Under the pieces are notes generated by a model, which searched no databases, was not told where the DNA came from, and was given only the letters and a program-made list of their open reading frames with translations. A program made the position numbers and the translations under genes. Positions 16,144 to 23,689 of a DNA stretch of 64,000 bases are shown here, piece by piece. The stretch's first letter is position 1; each line of letters opens with the position of its first letter. The DNA comes from Saccharofermentans sp. (GTDB lineage Bacteria; Bacillota; Clostridia; Saccharofermentanales; Saccharofermentanaceae), in contig JAILDX010000038.1 of assembly GCA_024688685.1 (NCBI GenBank), positions 62,001-126,000 of the forward strand. The letters are read 5' to 3'.

Positions 16144-16769
16144 CCATGAAGATCGCTGTATTTGTCTCGGGCGGAGGTACAAACCTTCAGGCAATAATCG
16201 ATAATATCAGGAACGGATACCTTAACGGCGTCAGTATTTCTCTTGTAGTCGCTTCAAACAGTGAGGCCTATGCTCTGACAAGAGCTGCTGAGAATAATAT
16301 CCCGTCAACTGTCCTAAGTGCCAAGTCATTCACTTCAAGAGAAGCATGGGATGATGCAGTTCTTAAAGCTGTTACTGACTCAGGGGCAGAGCTTATCGTT
16401 CTTGCAGGCTATCTGTCGCTTTTGGGGGAGAAGACCGTAAAGGCTTATTCCAACAGGATTATCAATATCCATCCCGCACTCATCCCTTCTTTCTGCGGTG
16501 CAGGCATGTACGGTATCAAGCCTCATAAAGCAGTCCTGGCAAGGGGTGTAAAAGTCTCCGGTGCGACTGTTCATTATGTGAACGAGAAATATGATGAAGG
16601 ACCTATAATCCTTCAGAAGGCTGTTGATGTGCTCCCGGATGACACACCTGAATCGCTTCAGAAGCGAATAATGAAAGAATGTGAGCAGGTAATACTTCCT
16701 AAAGCCATAAGGCTTATTGCTGATGGAAAAGTAACAATAGAAAACAATATTGCATATGTAAAGGAGTGA
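16140..16769 (+). CDS. purN: Phosphoribosylglycinamide formyltransferase
   Basis: A 209-residue PurN transferring a formyl group from 10-formyltetrahydrofolate to GAR. It contains 'FVSGGGTNLQAIID', 'LAGYLSLLG', the catalytic 'IINIHPALIPSFCG' with Asn/His, and 'HYVNEKYDEGPIILQ' carrying the catalytic Asp. Its ATG overlaps the purF stop (ATGA), with GGAG 8 bases upstream, so translation is coupled. An alternative ATG at 16146 has poorer spacing. Confidence 0.95.
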   Translation: MTMKIAVFVSGGGTNLQAIIDNIRNGYLNGVSISLVVASNSEAYALTRAAENNIPSTVLSAKSFTSREAWDDAVLKAVTDSGAELIVLAGYLSLLGEKTVKAYSNRIINIHPALIPSFCGAGMYGIKPHKAVLARGVKVSGATVHYVNEKYDEGPIILQKAVDVLPDDTPESLQKRIMKECEQVILPKAIRLIADGKVTIENNIAYVKE

Positions 16770-16775
16770 TCAGAA

Positions 16776-17498
16776 ATGGAAACTAGTAAACTGTCAGATC
16801 TCTTAAGCCGTATTTCCTACCCGGGACGCGGTATCGTTGTCGGAAAGTCACCTAACGGCAAATATGCTGTTGCGGCATACTTTATCATGGGAAGAAGTGT
16901 AAACTCCCGCAACCGCGTGTTTACTGCAACTGAAGATGGTATCAAGACTGAGGCTTTTGATCCTTCAAAGCTCTCCGATCCTCATCTCATCATCTACAAT
17001 GCAGTAAGGATGCTCGGAAATGATACGATCGTAACAAACGGTGACCAGACTGATACGGTCTATGATCTTATGAGTGAAGGTCAGACATTTGCTGATGCGC
17101 TTTGTACAAGGCTTTATGAGGATGATGCTCCTAATTATACTCCGAGGATCTCAGCTATCCTTCATGTTAACGGAAGTGATTTCAAGTATGAGATGAATAC
17201 GATGTATTATGACGGTGGTGAACCCAATTCACAGACGTCCTGTTTCCATATGAATTTTGGTTTTACAGAGCCTGAAAATGGTATCGGTCATTATATCCAC
17301 ACATATAAGGGTGACGGTAACCCGCTCCCCAGCTTTGACGGTAATCCCGAGAAGGTTGAGATCGAGGATGATATTTCTTCATTCACAGCAATGATCTGGG
17401 ATAACCTCAATGAGGATAACAAGGTATCACTTTTTGTTAAGTATATTGATCTTACAACAGGTGAGGCAGAGACAAGGATCGTTAATAAGAATAAATAA
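16776..17498 (+). CDS. Archaeal-type IMP cyclohydrolase (PurO family)
   Basis: A 240-residue protein resembling the PurO-type IMP cyclohydrolase family (first known from archaea), which closes FAICAR to IMP. The N-terminal 'YPGRGIVVGKSPNGKYAVAAYFIMGRSVNSRNR' corresponds to the conserved opening of that Ntn-like family. No similarity to the PurH cyclohydrolase domain is seen. Its position, directly before a stand-alone AICAR transformylase, supports the function: together they replace bifunctional PurH. The ribosome binding site is AAGGAG and the spacing on either side is under 20 bases. Confidence 0.85.
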   Translation: METSKLSDLLSRISYPGRGIVVGKSPNGKYAVAAYFIMGRSVNSRNRVFTATEDGIKTEAFDPSKLSDPHLIIYNAVRMLGNDTIVTNGDQTDTVYDLMSEGQTFADALCTRLYEDDAPNYTPRISAILHVNGSDFKYEMNTMYYDGGEPNSQTSCFHMNFGFTEPENGIGHYIHTYKGDGNPLPSFDGNPEKVEIEDDISSFTAMIWDNLNEDNKVSLFVKYIDLTTGEAETRIVNKNK

Positions 17499-17512
17499 GG
17501 ATGGTGACAAAG

Positions 17513-18694
17513 ATGTCTAACGAAATGCAGCTTAAGTACGGATGTAACCCTAATCAGAAGCCTTCAAGGATATTCATGGAAAATGGTTCTGAGCTTCCCA
17601 TTACAGTTCTTAACGGAAAGCCCGGATATATCAATCTTCTTGATGCTTTTAACGGCTTCCAGCTTGTAAAGGAACTCAAGAAGGCTACAGGTATGCCTTC
17701 TGCTACTTCATTCAAGCATGTTTCGCCTGCAGGTGCTGCAGTCGGAAGACCTTTGTCAGAGACAGAGGCGAAGATCTACTTTGTTGACGACCTCGGTGAG
17801 CTTTCTCCCATCGCATGCGCTTATGCAAGAGCAAGAGGTGCAGACAGAATGTCTTCATACGGCGATTTCGTTGCTCTTTCTGATACTTGTGATGCTATTA
17901 CTGCCAGAATGCTCGCAAGAGAGGTTTCGGACGGTATCATCGCTCCTGATTATACGGAAGAAGCTCTTGAGATCCTGAGGACAAAGCGTAAGGGAACATA
18001 TAACGTAATAAAGATCGATCCTTCATATACACCTGATCCTATCGAGCGCAAGCAGGTTTACGGTGTTACATTTGAACAGGGAAGAAATGAGCTCGATATC
18101 AACACAGCTCTTCTTGATAATGTTGTTACAGACAACAAGGAGATTCCTGAAGACAAGAAGATCGACCTTATGATCTCACTTATCACACTTAAGTACACAC
18201 AGAGCAATTCCGTTTGCTACGTCAAGGACGGTCAGGCAATCGGTATCGGTGCAGGACAGCAGTCCAGGATCCACTGCACGAGACTGGCAGGAAACAAGGC
18301 TGATATCTGGTGGCTCCGTCAGCATCCCAAGGTCATGGGACTTCAGTTTGTTGATGACATCAGAAGACCTGACAGAGACAACACGATCGATGTGTATATC
18401 TCTGACGAGCATGATGATGTACTGGCTGACGGTGTATGGCAGAATCTCTTCAAAGTTAAGCCTGAGGTTCTCACTGATGCTGAGAAGAAGGAATGGCTTG
18501 CAAAGAATACTGACGTTTCTGTCGGATCGGATGCTTTCTTCCCGTTCGGCGACAATATCGAGAGAGCACATAAGAGCGGCGTTATGTACATTGCAGAACC
18601 CGGCGGATCTATCCGCGATGATCATGTAATCATGACTTGCAACAAGTACGGTATTGCAATGGCATTTACAGGAATCAGATTGTTCCATCATTAA
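17513..18694 (+). CDS. purH: Stand-alone AICAR formyltransferase
   Basis: A 393-residue protein corresponding only to the C-terminal transformylase part of PurH, adding the formyl group to AICAR. Signatures include 'LKYGCNPNQKPS', 'YINLLDAFNGFQLV', 'SFKHVSPAGAA' (matching KHxNPxG with Lys-His), and 'GIGAGQQSRIHCTRLAG'. The N-terminal MGS-like IMP cyclohydrolase domain of normal PurH is absent; the gene just upstream supplies that activity. The track's ATG at 17501 has AAGG right against it, whereas the ATG at 17513 has GGTGA at a proper distance, so I prefer 17513. Confidence 0.93.
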   Translation: MSNEMQLKYGCNPNQKPSRIFMENGSELPITVLNGKPGYINLLDAFNGFQLVKELKKATGMPSATSFKHVSPAGAAVGRPLSETEAKIYFVDDLGELSPIACAYARARGADRMSSYGDFVALSDTCDAITARMLAREVSDGIIAPDYTEEALEILRTKRKGTYNVIKIDPSYTPDPIERKQVYGVTFEQGRNELDINTALLDNVVTDNKEIPEDKKIDLMISLITLKYTQSNSVCYVKDGQAIGIGAGQQSRIHCTRLAGNKADIWWLRQHPKVMGLQFVDDIRRPDRDNTIDVYISDEHDDVLADGVWQNLFKVKPEVLTDAEKKEWLAKNTDVSVGSDAFFPFGDNIERAHKSGVMYIAEPGGSIRDDHVIMTCNKYGIAMAFTGIRLFHH

Positions 18695-18712
18695 TTCAAG
18701 GAGGATCCATCT

Positions 18713-19150
18713 ATGGCAAAGAAAAACTATGCGGAAATGAGTGACCATGATCTTTTGGTAGAGATGCTCAAAGCCCAGGAGAAGGATGCAAGAAGAGGCC
18801 TGCTGGCCGCTATCTCCGGATTTACCATTGCTGGTGTCTTTGCCGTAGCTTTAGCGATCATTATTCCTGTTGCATTGACTTCACTTCATAATATTAACAA
18901 TGCTGTTAAAGACTGTACGGTTATGGTCGAGAATGCGTCTGTCACTATCATGCAGGCGCAGACGACTCTTGAAGGCATTGACTCAATGACTGAGAGTGTC
19001 AACGGTGTTGTTACTGACAATACCGATGCTGTAACAGAAGCTCTTGAAGAGATCAATTCAATTGATATTGAGACACTGAATCAGGCGATCAGTGATCTTT
19101 CTTCCGTTGTAAGACCTCTTGCTAATTTCTTTGGCGGAAGAACAAATTAA
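18713..19150 (+). CDS. Single-pass membrane protein with coiled-coil tail, in the purine operon
   Basis: A 145-residue protein: a short charged cytoplasmic N-terminus, one membrane helix at about 30-56 ('AISGFTIAGVFAVALAIIIPVALTS'), then an alpha-helical region with heptad-like spacing (about 60-135). No enzyme motif. It looks loosely like DUF948-type membrane proteins, but I do not assign it. It lies 18 bases after the AICAR transformylase and 31 bases before purD with an excellent AAGGAGG site, so it is expressed with purine enzymes. It could be a membrane anchor or simply a passenger gene. Confidence 0.7.
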   Translation: MAKKNYAEMSDHDLLVEMLKAQEKDARRGLLAAISGFTIAGVFAVALAIIIPVALTSLHNINNAVKDCTVMVENASVTIMQAQTTLEGIDSMTESVNGVVTDNTDAVTEALEEINSIDIETLNQAISDLSSVVRPLANFFGGRTN

Positions 19151-19181
19151 TCTAAATCATTGCATTACGGAGGTCATTTCC

Positions 19182-20468
19182 ATGAAGGTATTAGTTGTCG
19201 GCGGCGGCGGAAGAGAACATGCCATTATCATGAAGCTGTCAGAGAGCCCTAAGGTGGATGAGATATACTGTGCTCCCGGTAACGGCGGTATATCTAAGTA
19301 TGCCAAGTGTTTCGATGTGAAGGCTACTGATATTGAAGGTATGGTCGCTCTTGCTGAGCAGCTTAAGCCTGATATGGTCGTTGTAGCTCCTGACGACCCG
19401 CTCGTTCTAGGAATGGTGGACAGCCTTAATTCCAAGGGTTTTAAGACCTTCGGCCCTAAGGCAAATGCAGCGATAATCGAAGGTTCCAAGGTTTTCTCCA
19501 AGGAACTTATGAAGAAGTATGATATCCCGACAGCCTTCTACGAAGTCTTTACGGACAGTGACAGCGCCATCGCATATCTTAAAGCGCAGAACTCATATCC
19601 GGCTGTAATTAAGGCTGACGGCCTTGCTCTCGGAAAGGGCGTTATCATTGCACAGAACGAGGAAGAGGCTGTTACTGCAGTTAAAGAGATGATCGATGAT
19701 CTGAAGTTCGGAAAGAGCAGCAGCCGTATCGTCATAGAAGAGTTCCTGACAGGACCTGAAGTATCCGTTCTTGCATTTACTGACGGTAAGACGATGGTTC
19801 CTATGATCTCATCTATGGACCACAAGCGTGCACTTGATGGTGATAAGGGTCTTAATACAGGCGGTATGGGAACTCTTTCCCCGAATCCCTGCTATACTCC
19901 TGAAGTTGCAAAAGAATGCATGGACAAGATCTTCATTCCTACAATGGAAGCAATGAACAAAGAGGGAAGGACATTTGAAGGATGTCTTTACTTCGGTCTG
20001 ATGATCACTCCCAAGGGCCCTAAGGTTATTGAATACAACTGCAGATTCGGTGATCCGGAGACACAGGTAGTTCTTCCTATGCTCGATGGTGATCTTTATG
20101 AGATATTTGATGCAATCTATGAGCACCGTCTTGCTGATGTTGATATCAAGTGGCACGATGGTTCATGTGCTTGTGTCATCATGGCATCAGGCGGATACCC
20201 CGAGAGTTATAAAAAGGGTATTCCGATGGAAGGCTTTGATAATAAGGGTCAGATCGACGGATGTTTTGTCTATCATGCAGGAACAAAGGTCGATGATAAT
20301 GGTGTTTTCCTTACAAACGGCGGACGCGTAATAGGTGTTACTTCGAAGGGAAAGGATCTTGAGACAGCTTTGGCTAATGCATATGAAGGCGTTTCTAAGA
20401 TCCGTTTTGACGGAATGCATTACAGAAAAGATATCGGTGCTCGTGCACTGGCCATATTAAAGGGTTAA
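19182..20468 (+). CDS. purD: Phosphoribosylamine-glycine ligase
   Basis: A 428-residue ATP-grasp ligase joining glycine to phosphoribosylamine, the direct consumer of PurF's product. It opens 'MKVLVVGGGGREHAI' and has 'APGNGGI', 'KADGLALGKGVIIA', 'EEFLTGPEVSVLAF', 'MGTLSPNP' and 'YNCRFGDPETQ'. The ATG at 19182 follows GGAGGT and gives the canonical start; the track's earlier start runs inside the preceding gene. Six bases separate it from the nadD-yqeK fusion. Confidence 0.96.
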   Translation: MKVLVVGGGGREHAIIMKLSESPKVDEIYCAPGNGGISKYAKCFDVKATDIEGMVALAEQLKPDMVVVAPDDPLVLGMVDSLNSKGFKTFGPKANAAIIEGSKVFSKELMKKYDIPTAFYEVFTDSDSAIAYLKAQNSYPAVIKADGLALGKGVIIAQNEEEAVTAVKEMIDDLKFGKSSSRIVIEEFLTGPEVSVLAFTDGKTMVPMISSMDHKRALDGDKGLNTGGMGTLSPNPCYTPEVAKECMDKIFIPTMEAMNKEGRTFEGCLYFGLMITPKGPKVIEYNCRFGDPETQVVLPMLDGDLYEIFDAIYEHRLADVDIKWHDGSCACVIMASGGYPESYKKGIPMEGFDNKGQIDGCFVYHAGTKVDDNGVFLTNGGRVIGVTSKGKDLETALANAYEGVSKIRFDGMHYRKDIGARALAILKG

Positions 20469-20473
20469 GCCTG

Positions 20474-21691
20474 ATGCGGATAGCGCTTTTCGGCGGTTCT
20501 TTTGATCCGATACATTACGGGCATATGGAGCTTATTAAAGGTGCGTTAAGCTCCGGAAGCGTTGATGTTGTCATAGTCATCCCGACTGTGGCCAACAGTT
20601 TTAAGCGCGGCAGAGCACTGATACCTGCTCCGTACCGTTATTATATGACTAAGGCGGTCATCGATTCGGAATTCGACCGCAATGTGTTTGTCAGTGATAT
20701 TGAGTTCTCATTTGAAGGTATTTCATATACGGTAAATACTCTTCGCGAGGTGACTAAAGACAGTTTTATCATTCCTTTCCTTTTGAGCAACGGCGTAAAA
20801 GGCGAAGATGCGCTCACGAGGCATCAGTTTTTCTGGCTTTGCGGATCGGATATCCTTCCGTCTTTTGATACATGGTATAAGCCTGCTGAGATATTGTCGT
20901 ATGCAGCACTTCTTTGTGCCAGACGCAAGGGTGATGATGCTGATGTTATTAGTGAGTGCGCAAAGCTTAAGAATCAGTTTGGGTGTGATATAGCCCTTTT
21001 CGAGATGAATGGTGTTGATCAGGCATCATCTGAGATTAGGAATCACAATTCGTTTGACTCGATCCCGAAAGCGGCAGCGGATTTTATTGCGGTTCACGAT
21101 GTTTATAATGCAGTAAAAGCATTTGATCTATGTTCTGACAGTGCGTGTGAGTTTTTCTATGATGCGGCAGTGAAGATGTTTCCGACATTATCGGGAAAGA
21201 GGCTTCTGCATACGCTTAATGTCGGACTGCTGTCTGCAAAGCTTGCAAATGATCACGGGGTCTCGTGTGATAAGGCGCTGATCGCTGGAGTGCTGCACGA
21301 CTGTGCCAAGGAGTATCCGATCGAGGAACAGCTTGAAATGGCAAGGAAAGTCTCGGGAGATACTTTCACGGATGAGAAGCTGCTCCATAGTCCTGCCGGG
21401 GCATACCTCGCAGCAGAGAAATTTGGTATTACTGATAAGGAAATTCTTGATGCGATAACATATCATACGACGGGCCGCGGAGGAATGACTGTTCTGGATA
21501 AGATCGTATATCTTGCGGATAAGATCGAACCGTCACGTACATATACTGACCTGTCTGAGATGAGACGTATTGCTCCGCTTGATCTTGACCGTGCAGCAAG
21601 GCTCTGTCTTGATTCGGTCATGGACAAGTTCAGGCGCAAGAACCGCCCGATCCATCCGCTGACAGACGCATGGAATAAAGAATTATTATGA
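20474..21691 (+). CDS. NadD-YqeK fusion: nicotinate-mononucleotide adenylyltransferase plus HD hydrolase
   Basis: A 405-residue two-domain protein. Residues 1-about 205 form NadD, adenylylating nicotinate mononucleotide in NAD synthesis, with 'GGSFDPIHYGHMEL' and 'SSEIRN'. Residues about 225-400 form a YqeK-type HD domain, a family known to hydrolyse diadenosine tetraphosphate symmetrically: 'HTLNVGLLSAKLA', 'LLHDCAKEYP', 'HSPAGAYLA' and 'YHTTGRGGMTVLDKIVYLADKIEP'. In Bacillus these are two adjacent genes. rsfS follows, keeping the conserved nadD-yqeK-rsfS order. Confidence 0.92.
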   Translation: MRIALFGGSFDPIHYGHMELIKGALSSGSVDVVIVIPTVANSFKRGRALIPAPYRYYMTKAVIDSEFDRNVFVSDIEFSFEGISYTVNTLREVTKDSFIIPFLLSNGVKGEDALTRHQFFWLCGSDILPSFDTWYKPAEILSYAALLCARRKGDDADVISECAKLKNQFGCDIALFEMNGVDQASSEIRNHNSFDSIPKAAADFIAVHDVYNAVKAFDLCSDSACEFFYDAAVKMFPTLSGKRLLHTLNVGLLSAKLANDHGVSCDKALIAGVLHDCAKEYPIEEQLEMARKVSGDTFTDEKLLHSPAGAYLAAEKFGITDKEILDAITYHTTGRGGMTVLDKIVYLADKIEPSRTYTDLSEMRRIAPLDLDRAARLCLDSVMDKFRRKNRPIHPLTDAWNKELL

Positions 21692-21724
21692 TATAATCAA
21701 AGTATCAAACAAAAGGAGAACGAT

Positions 21725-22063
21725 ATGGATTCAAAAGAACTGGCAACGAAGGTAACTGAGATACTCGATTCAAAGAAGGGTATCGATATTGAGATGATCG
21801 ATGTGTCTGAGAAGACAACACTTGCAGATTATTTTGTTATCGCAAGCGGCAACTCCACAACTCAGATCAAGGCGCTTACCGATGAAGTTGAATATGTTCT
21901 TAAGAATGAATGCGGTATCTATCCCGATCATATCGAGGGCAGGAGCGGCGACAGATGGATGCTCCTTGACTATAAGGATGTCGTTGTTCACATCTTCCAT
22001 CCTGAAGAAAGAGCCAATTATAATCTTGAGATGCTCTGGGCATCAAAAAAAGCACAGGAATAA
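21725..22063 (+). CDS. rsfS: Ribosomal silencing factor RsfS
   Basis: A 112-residue RsfS/Iojap protein that binds ribosomal protein uL14 and blocks subunit joining when nutrients are low. Family motifs are 'IDVSEKTTLADYFVIASGNSTTQ', 'GRSGDRWMLLDYKDVVVHIFHPEERANYNLEMLW'. The length and order after nadD-yqeK are typical. AAAGGAG precedes the start; a TATAAT at 21693-21698 may mark an internal promoter but has no -35. Confidence 0.95.
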   Translation: MDSKELATKVTEILDSKKGIDIEMIDVSEKTTLADYFVIASGNSTTQIKALTDEVEYVLKNECGIYPDHIEGRSGDRWMLLDYKDVVVHIFHPEERANYNLEMLWASKKAQE

Positions 22064-22129
22064 TACAGATTATTACATTTTGCCTCAAAGGCAAAAGTTG
22101 GGAATTTTAAGAAAATCTGATTTGCTATC

Positions 22130-22155
22130 CTCTTCTTATCAAATGATAAGGAGAG
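22130..22155 (+). promoter_or_regulatory. Hairpin covering the comEA ribosome binding site
   Basis: CTCTTCTTATC and GATAAGGAGAG form an 11-bp stem (one G-U pair) with loop AAAT. The 3' arm contains the whole AAGGAG Shine-Dalgarno, 9 bases before the comEA ATG at 22163. Such a fold would keep ribosomes off until opened. Function is inferred from structure only. Confidence 0.55.
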
Positions 22156-22162
22156 CTTTTTT

Positions 22163-22804
22163 ATGTTGAAAGATAAGAGAAAACTGATTTATCCTGTTGC
22201 ATTTCTGCTACTCGTCGGTGCCGGCTTTGCGTATAAGATCATTGCCAGAAATATCTATTCAGGAATACCTGTGAGCGCACCTTCAGACACTGAAAGTGTT
22301 GAGTGCAGTGATTCACAGTCTGATGCGATATCTGAATATACTTCAGAGAAGATAAAAATCTATATTTGCGGGGAGATTATGAACCCCGGGGTTTATGAAG
22401 TCGATAAAGGCACCATTTTAAATGACGTAGCACTGCTTGCGGGCGGGTTTACCGAAATGGCTGCCACTGATTATCTCAATCTTGTATACAGCTTTGAGAA
22501 TAATATGTCTGTCTTTATCCCGAACAAAGATAATCTCGATGAAGGCGACAGGGTGATTATGAGGAAGTATAACGATCCTGTCGTTTATGACGGCAGCAGT
22601 TCAGGAAATACAGGTGCACTTGTAAATATCAATACCGCAACTCTCGAGGAACTGAAAACGTTGCCGGGGATTGGTGAGAGTACGGCGGGCGTGATCATGG
22701 CTTACCGTGAGGAACACCGTTTCGAGAGGATTGAGGACATAATGAACGTGTCGGGAATCGGGGAGGCAAAGTTCAGCAGGATTAGGCCGCTGATCACAGT
22801 TTAG
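22163..22804 (+). CDS. comEA: ComEA-type DNA-binding competence protein
   Basis: A 213-residue protein with an N-terminal membrane anchor (about 7-25), a polar Ser/Glu stretch, an SLBB-type domain ('YICGEIMNPGVYEVDKGTILNDVALLAGG', about 70-130) and a C-terminal helix-hairpin-helix pair ('VNINTATLEELKTLPGIGESTAGVI' and 'IMNVSGIGEAKFSRIRPLITV'). This is the layout of ComEA, which binds incoming double-stranded DNA outside the membrane for transformation. No comEC is adjacent. Its TAG stop lies within the first bases of the transposase element's left inverted repeat. Confidence 0.9.
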   Translation: MLKDKRKLIYPVAFLLLVGAGFAYKIIARNIYSGIPVSAPSDTESVECSDSQSDAISEYTSEKIKIYICGEIMNPGVYEVDKGTILNDVALLAGGFTEMAATDYLNLVYSFENNMSVFIPNKDNLDEGDRVIMRKYNDPVVYDGSSSGNTGALVNINTATLEELKTLPGIGESTAGVIMAYREEHRFERIEDIMNVSGIGEAKFSRIRPLITV

Positions 22805-22828
22805 GGACGGTTCTGAAAACAGGGACAC
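22800..22828 (+). repeat. Left terminal inverted repeat of the REP-type element
   Basis: Twenty-nine bases beginning TTTAGGGACGGTTCTGAAAA are perfectly matched, in inverse orientation, by 23661-23689. The repeat contains the comEA stop codon and holds GGGAC twice in direct orientation. Confidence 0.92.
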
Positions 22829-22872
22829 ATATCAGACGTTAGAATAATAATTGTGGAAAGAAGGTAGTAATT

Positions 22873-23637
22873 ATGCCAAGAACCAGAAGAATGAAGAGCA
22901 GAAGCGGAATCTATCATGTAATGGCAAGAGGGACAGATAAGCAGATAATATTTGAAGATACAAGAGATTATATATTCTTCAGAAAAATGCTTTTCAGATA
23001 TAGCAAAGAGCAGAATATATCGATAATTGCTTATTGTCTGATGAGTAATCACTTTCATTTGCTGATCAAGGATGAACAGGGAGAACTGTCCCTTTTTATG
23101 AAGAGACTGCAGCTTACATATGTTAAGTACTTTAACGACAAATATGAAAGATGCGGACATCTGTTCCAGGACAGATTTAAAAGTGAATGTGTTGAAGATG
23201 ACAGGTATTTGCTGACAGTATTTCGATATATCCTTAACAACCCCGTTAAGGCTGGGATCTGCAGAGTTGAAGATTACAGATGGAGCAGTTATTCTGACTA
23301 TTTCGATGAGGATTCGGAGACTGATCTTGAGATCATCAGGAATTATATCGATGATGACAGGAGGTATAAGGATTTCATCGACGCAGGTAATAAAGAAGCT
23401 AATGAATACGAGGATAATACTGAGTTTTTGCTGGGAATAATCAGAGATGATGAATGGGCGGCGCAAAAGGTAAAGGAACTCCTGGGAGTTAATAGTGTCA
23501 GAGATATCGGGAAATACTCTTCAAGAGAGAAAAACATGGATGTTGCGGTTCTTAGAAGCAATGGATTGACTCCGAAACAGATCCGCCGAATAACAGGGAT
23601 CAGAACCAGAAATCAGCCTTGTATGGATTTTGATTGA
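22873..23637 (+). CDS. REP-associated tyrosine transposase
   Basis: A 254-residue Y1 (HUH) transposase of the RAYT group. The N-terminal 'RSGIYHVMARGTDKQIIFED' is typical, the metal-binding HUH motif is 'SNHFHLLIK', and the catalytic Tyr lies in 'FRYILNNPVKAGICRVEDYRWSSY'. A helical C-terminal part ('VAVLRSNGLTPKQIRRITGI') resembles the DNA-binding tail seen in this group. RAYTs act on REP hairpins flanking them rather than as simple insertion sequences. The protein ends soon after the 'ITGI' helix, perhaps slightly short, but the catalytic core is whole. Confidence 0.9.
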   Translation: MPRTRRMKSRSGIYHVMARGTDKQIIFEDTRDYIFFRKMLFRYSKEQNISIIAYCLMSNHFHLLIKDEQGELSLFMKRLQLTYVKYFNDKYERCGHLFQDRFKSECVEDDRYLLTVFRYILNNPVKAGICRVEDYRWSSYSDYFDEDSETDLEIIRNYIDDDRRYKDFIDAGNKEANEYEDNTEFLLGIIRDDEWAAQKVKELLGVNSVRDIGKYSSREKNMDVAVLRSNGLTPKQIRRITGIRTRNQPCMDFD

Positions 23638-23660
23638 TAAGTCAGAATGGCGGGGGAGAA

Positions 23661-23689
23661 GTGTCCCTGTTTTCAGAACCGTCCCTAAA
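23661..23689 (-). repeat. Right terminal inverted repeat of the REP-type element
   Basis: Perfect inverted copy of 22800-22828. The birA stop codon (TAG on the minus strand, 23687-23685) lies inside it. Confidence 0.92.

Larger units (their letters stand above)
22800..23689 (+). mobile_element. REP-associated tyrosine transposase (RAYT) element
   Basis: An element of about 890 bp consisting of one transposase gene and perfect 29-bp inverted repeats. It sits exactly between the convergent comEA and birA genes. Both neighbours use a TAG stop located in the repeat (TTTAGGG), so the element meets each coding end without visibly shortening either protein. A second repeat pair without transposase lies at 3.0-3.17 kb. 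Confidence 0.85.

Noticed and set aside
18176-18748. 190-codon open frame on the minus strand
   Set aside because: Antisense to the AICAR transformylase; low-information translation.
22078-22096. Hairpin TTTTGCC-TCAAA-GGCAAAA after rsfS
   Set aside because: Short 7-bp stem without a T-run afterwards; not enough to call a terminator.
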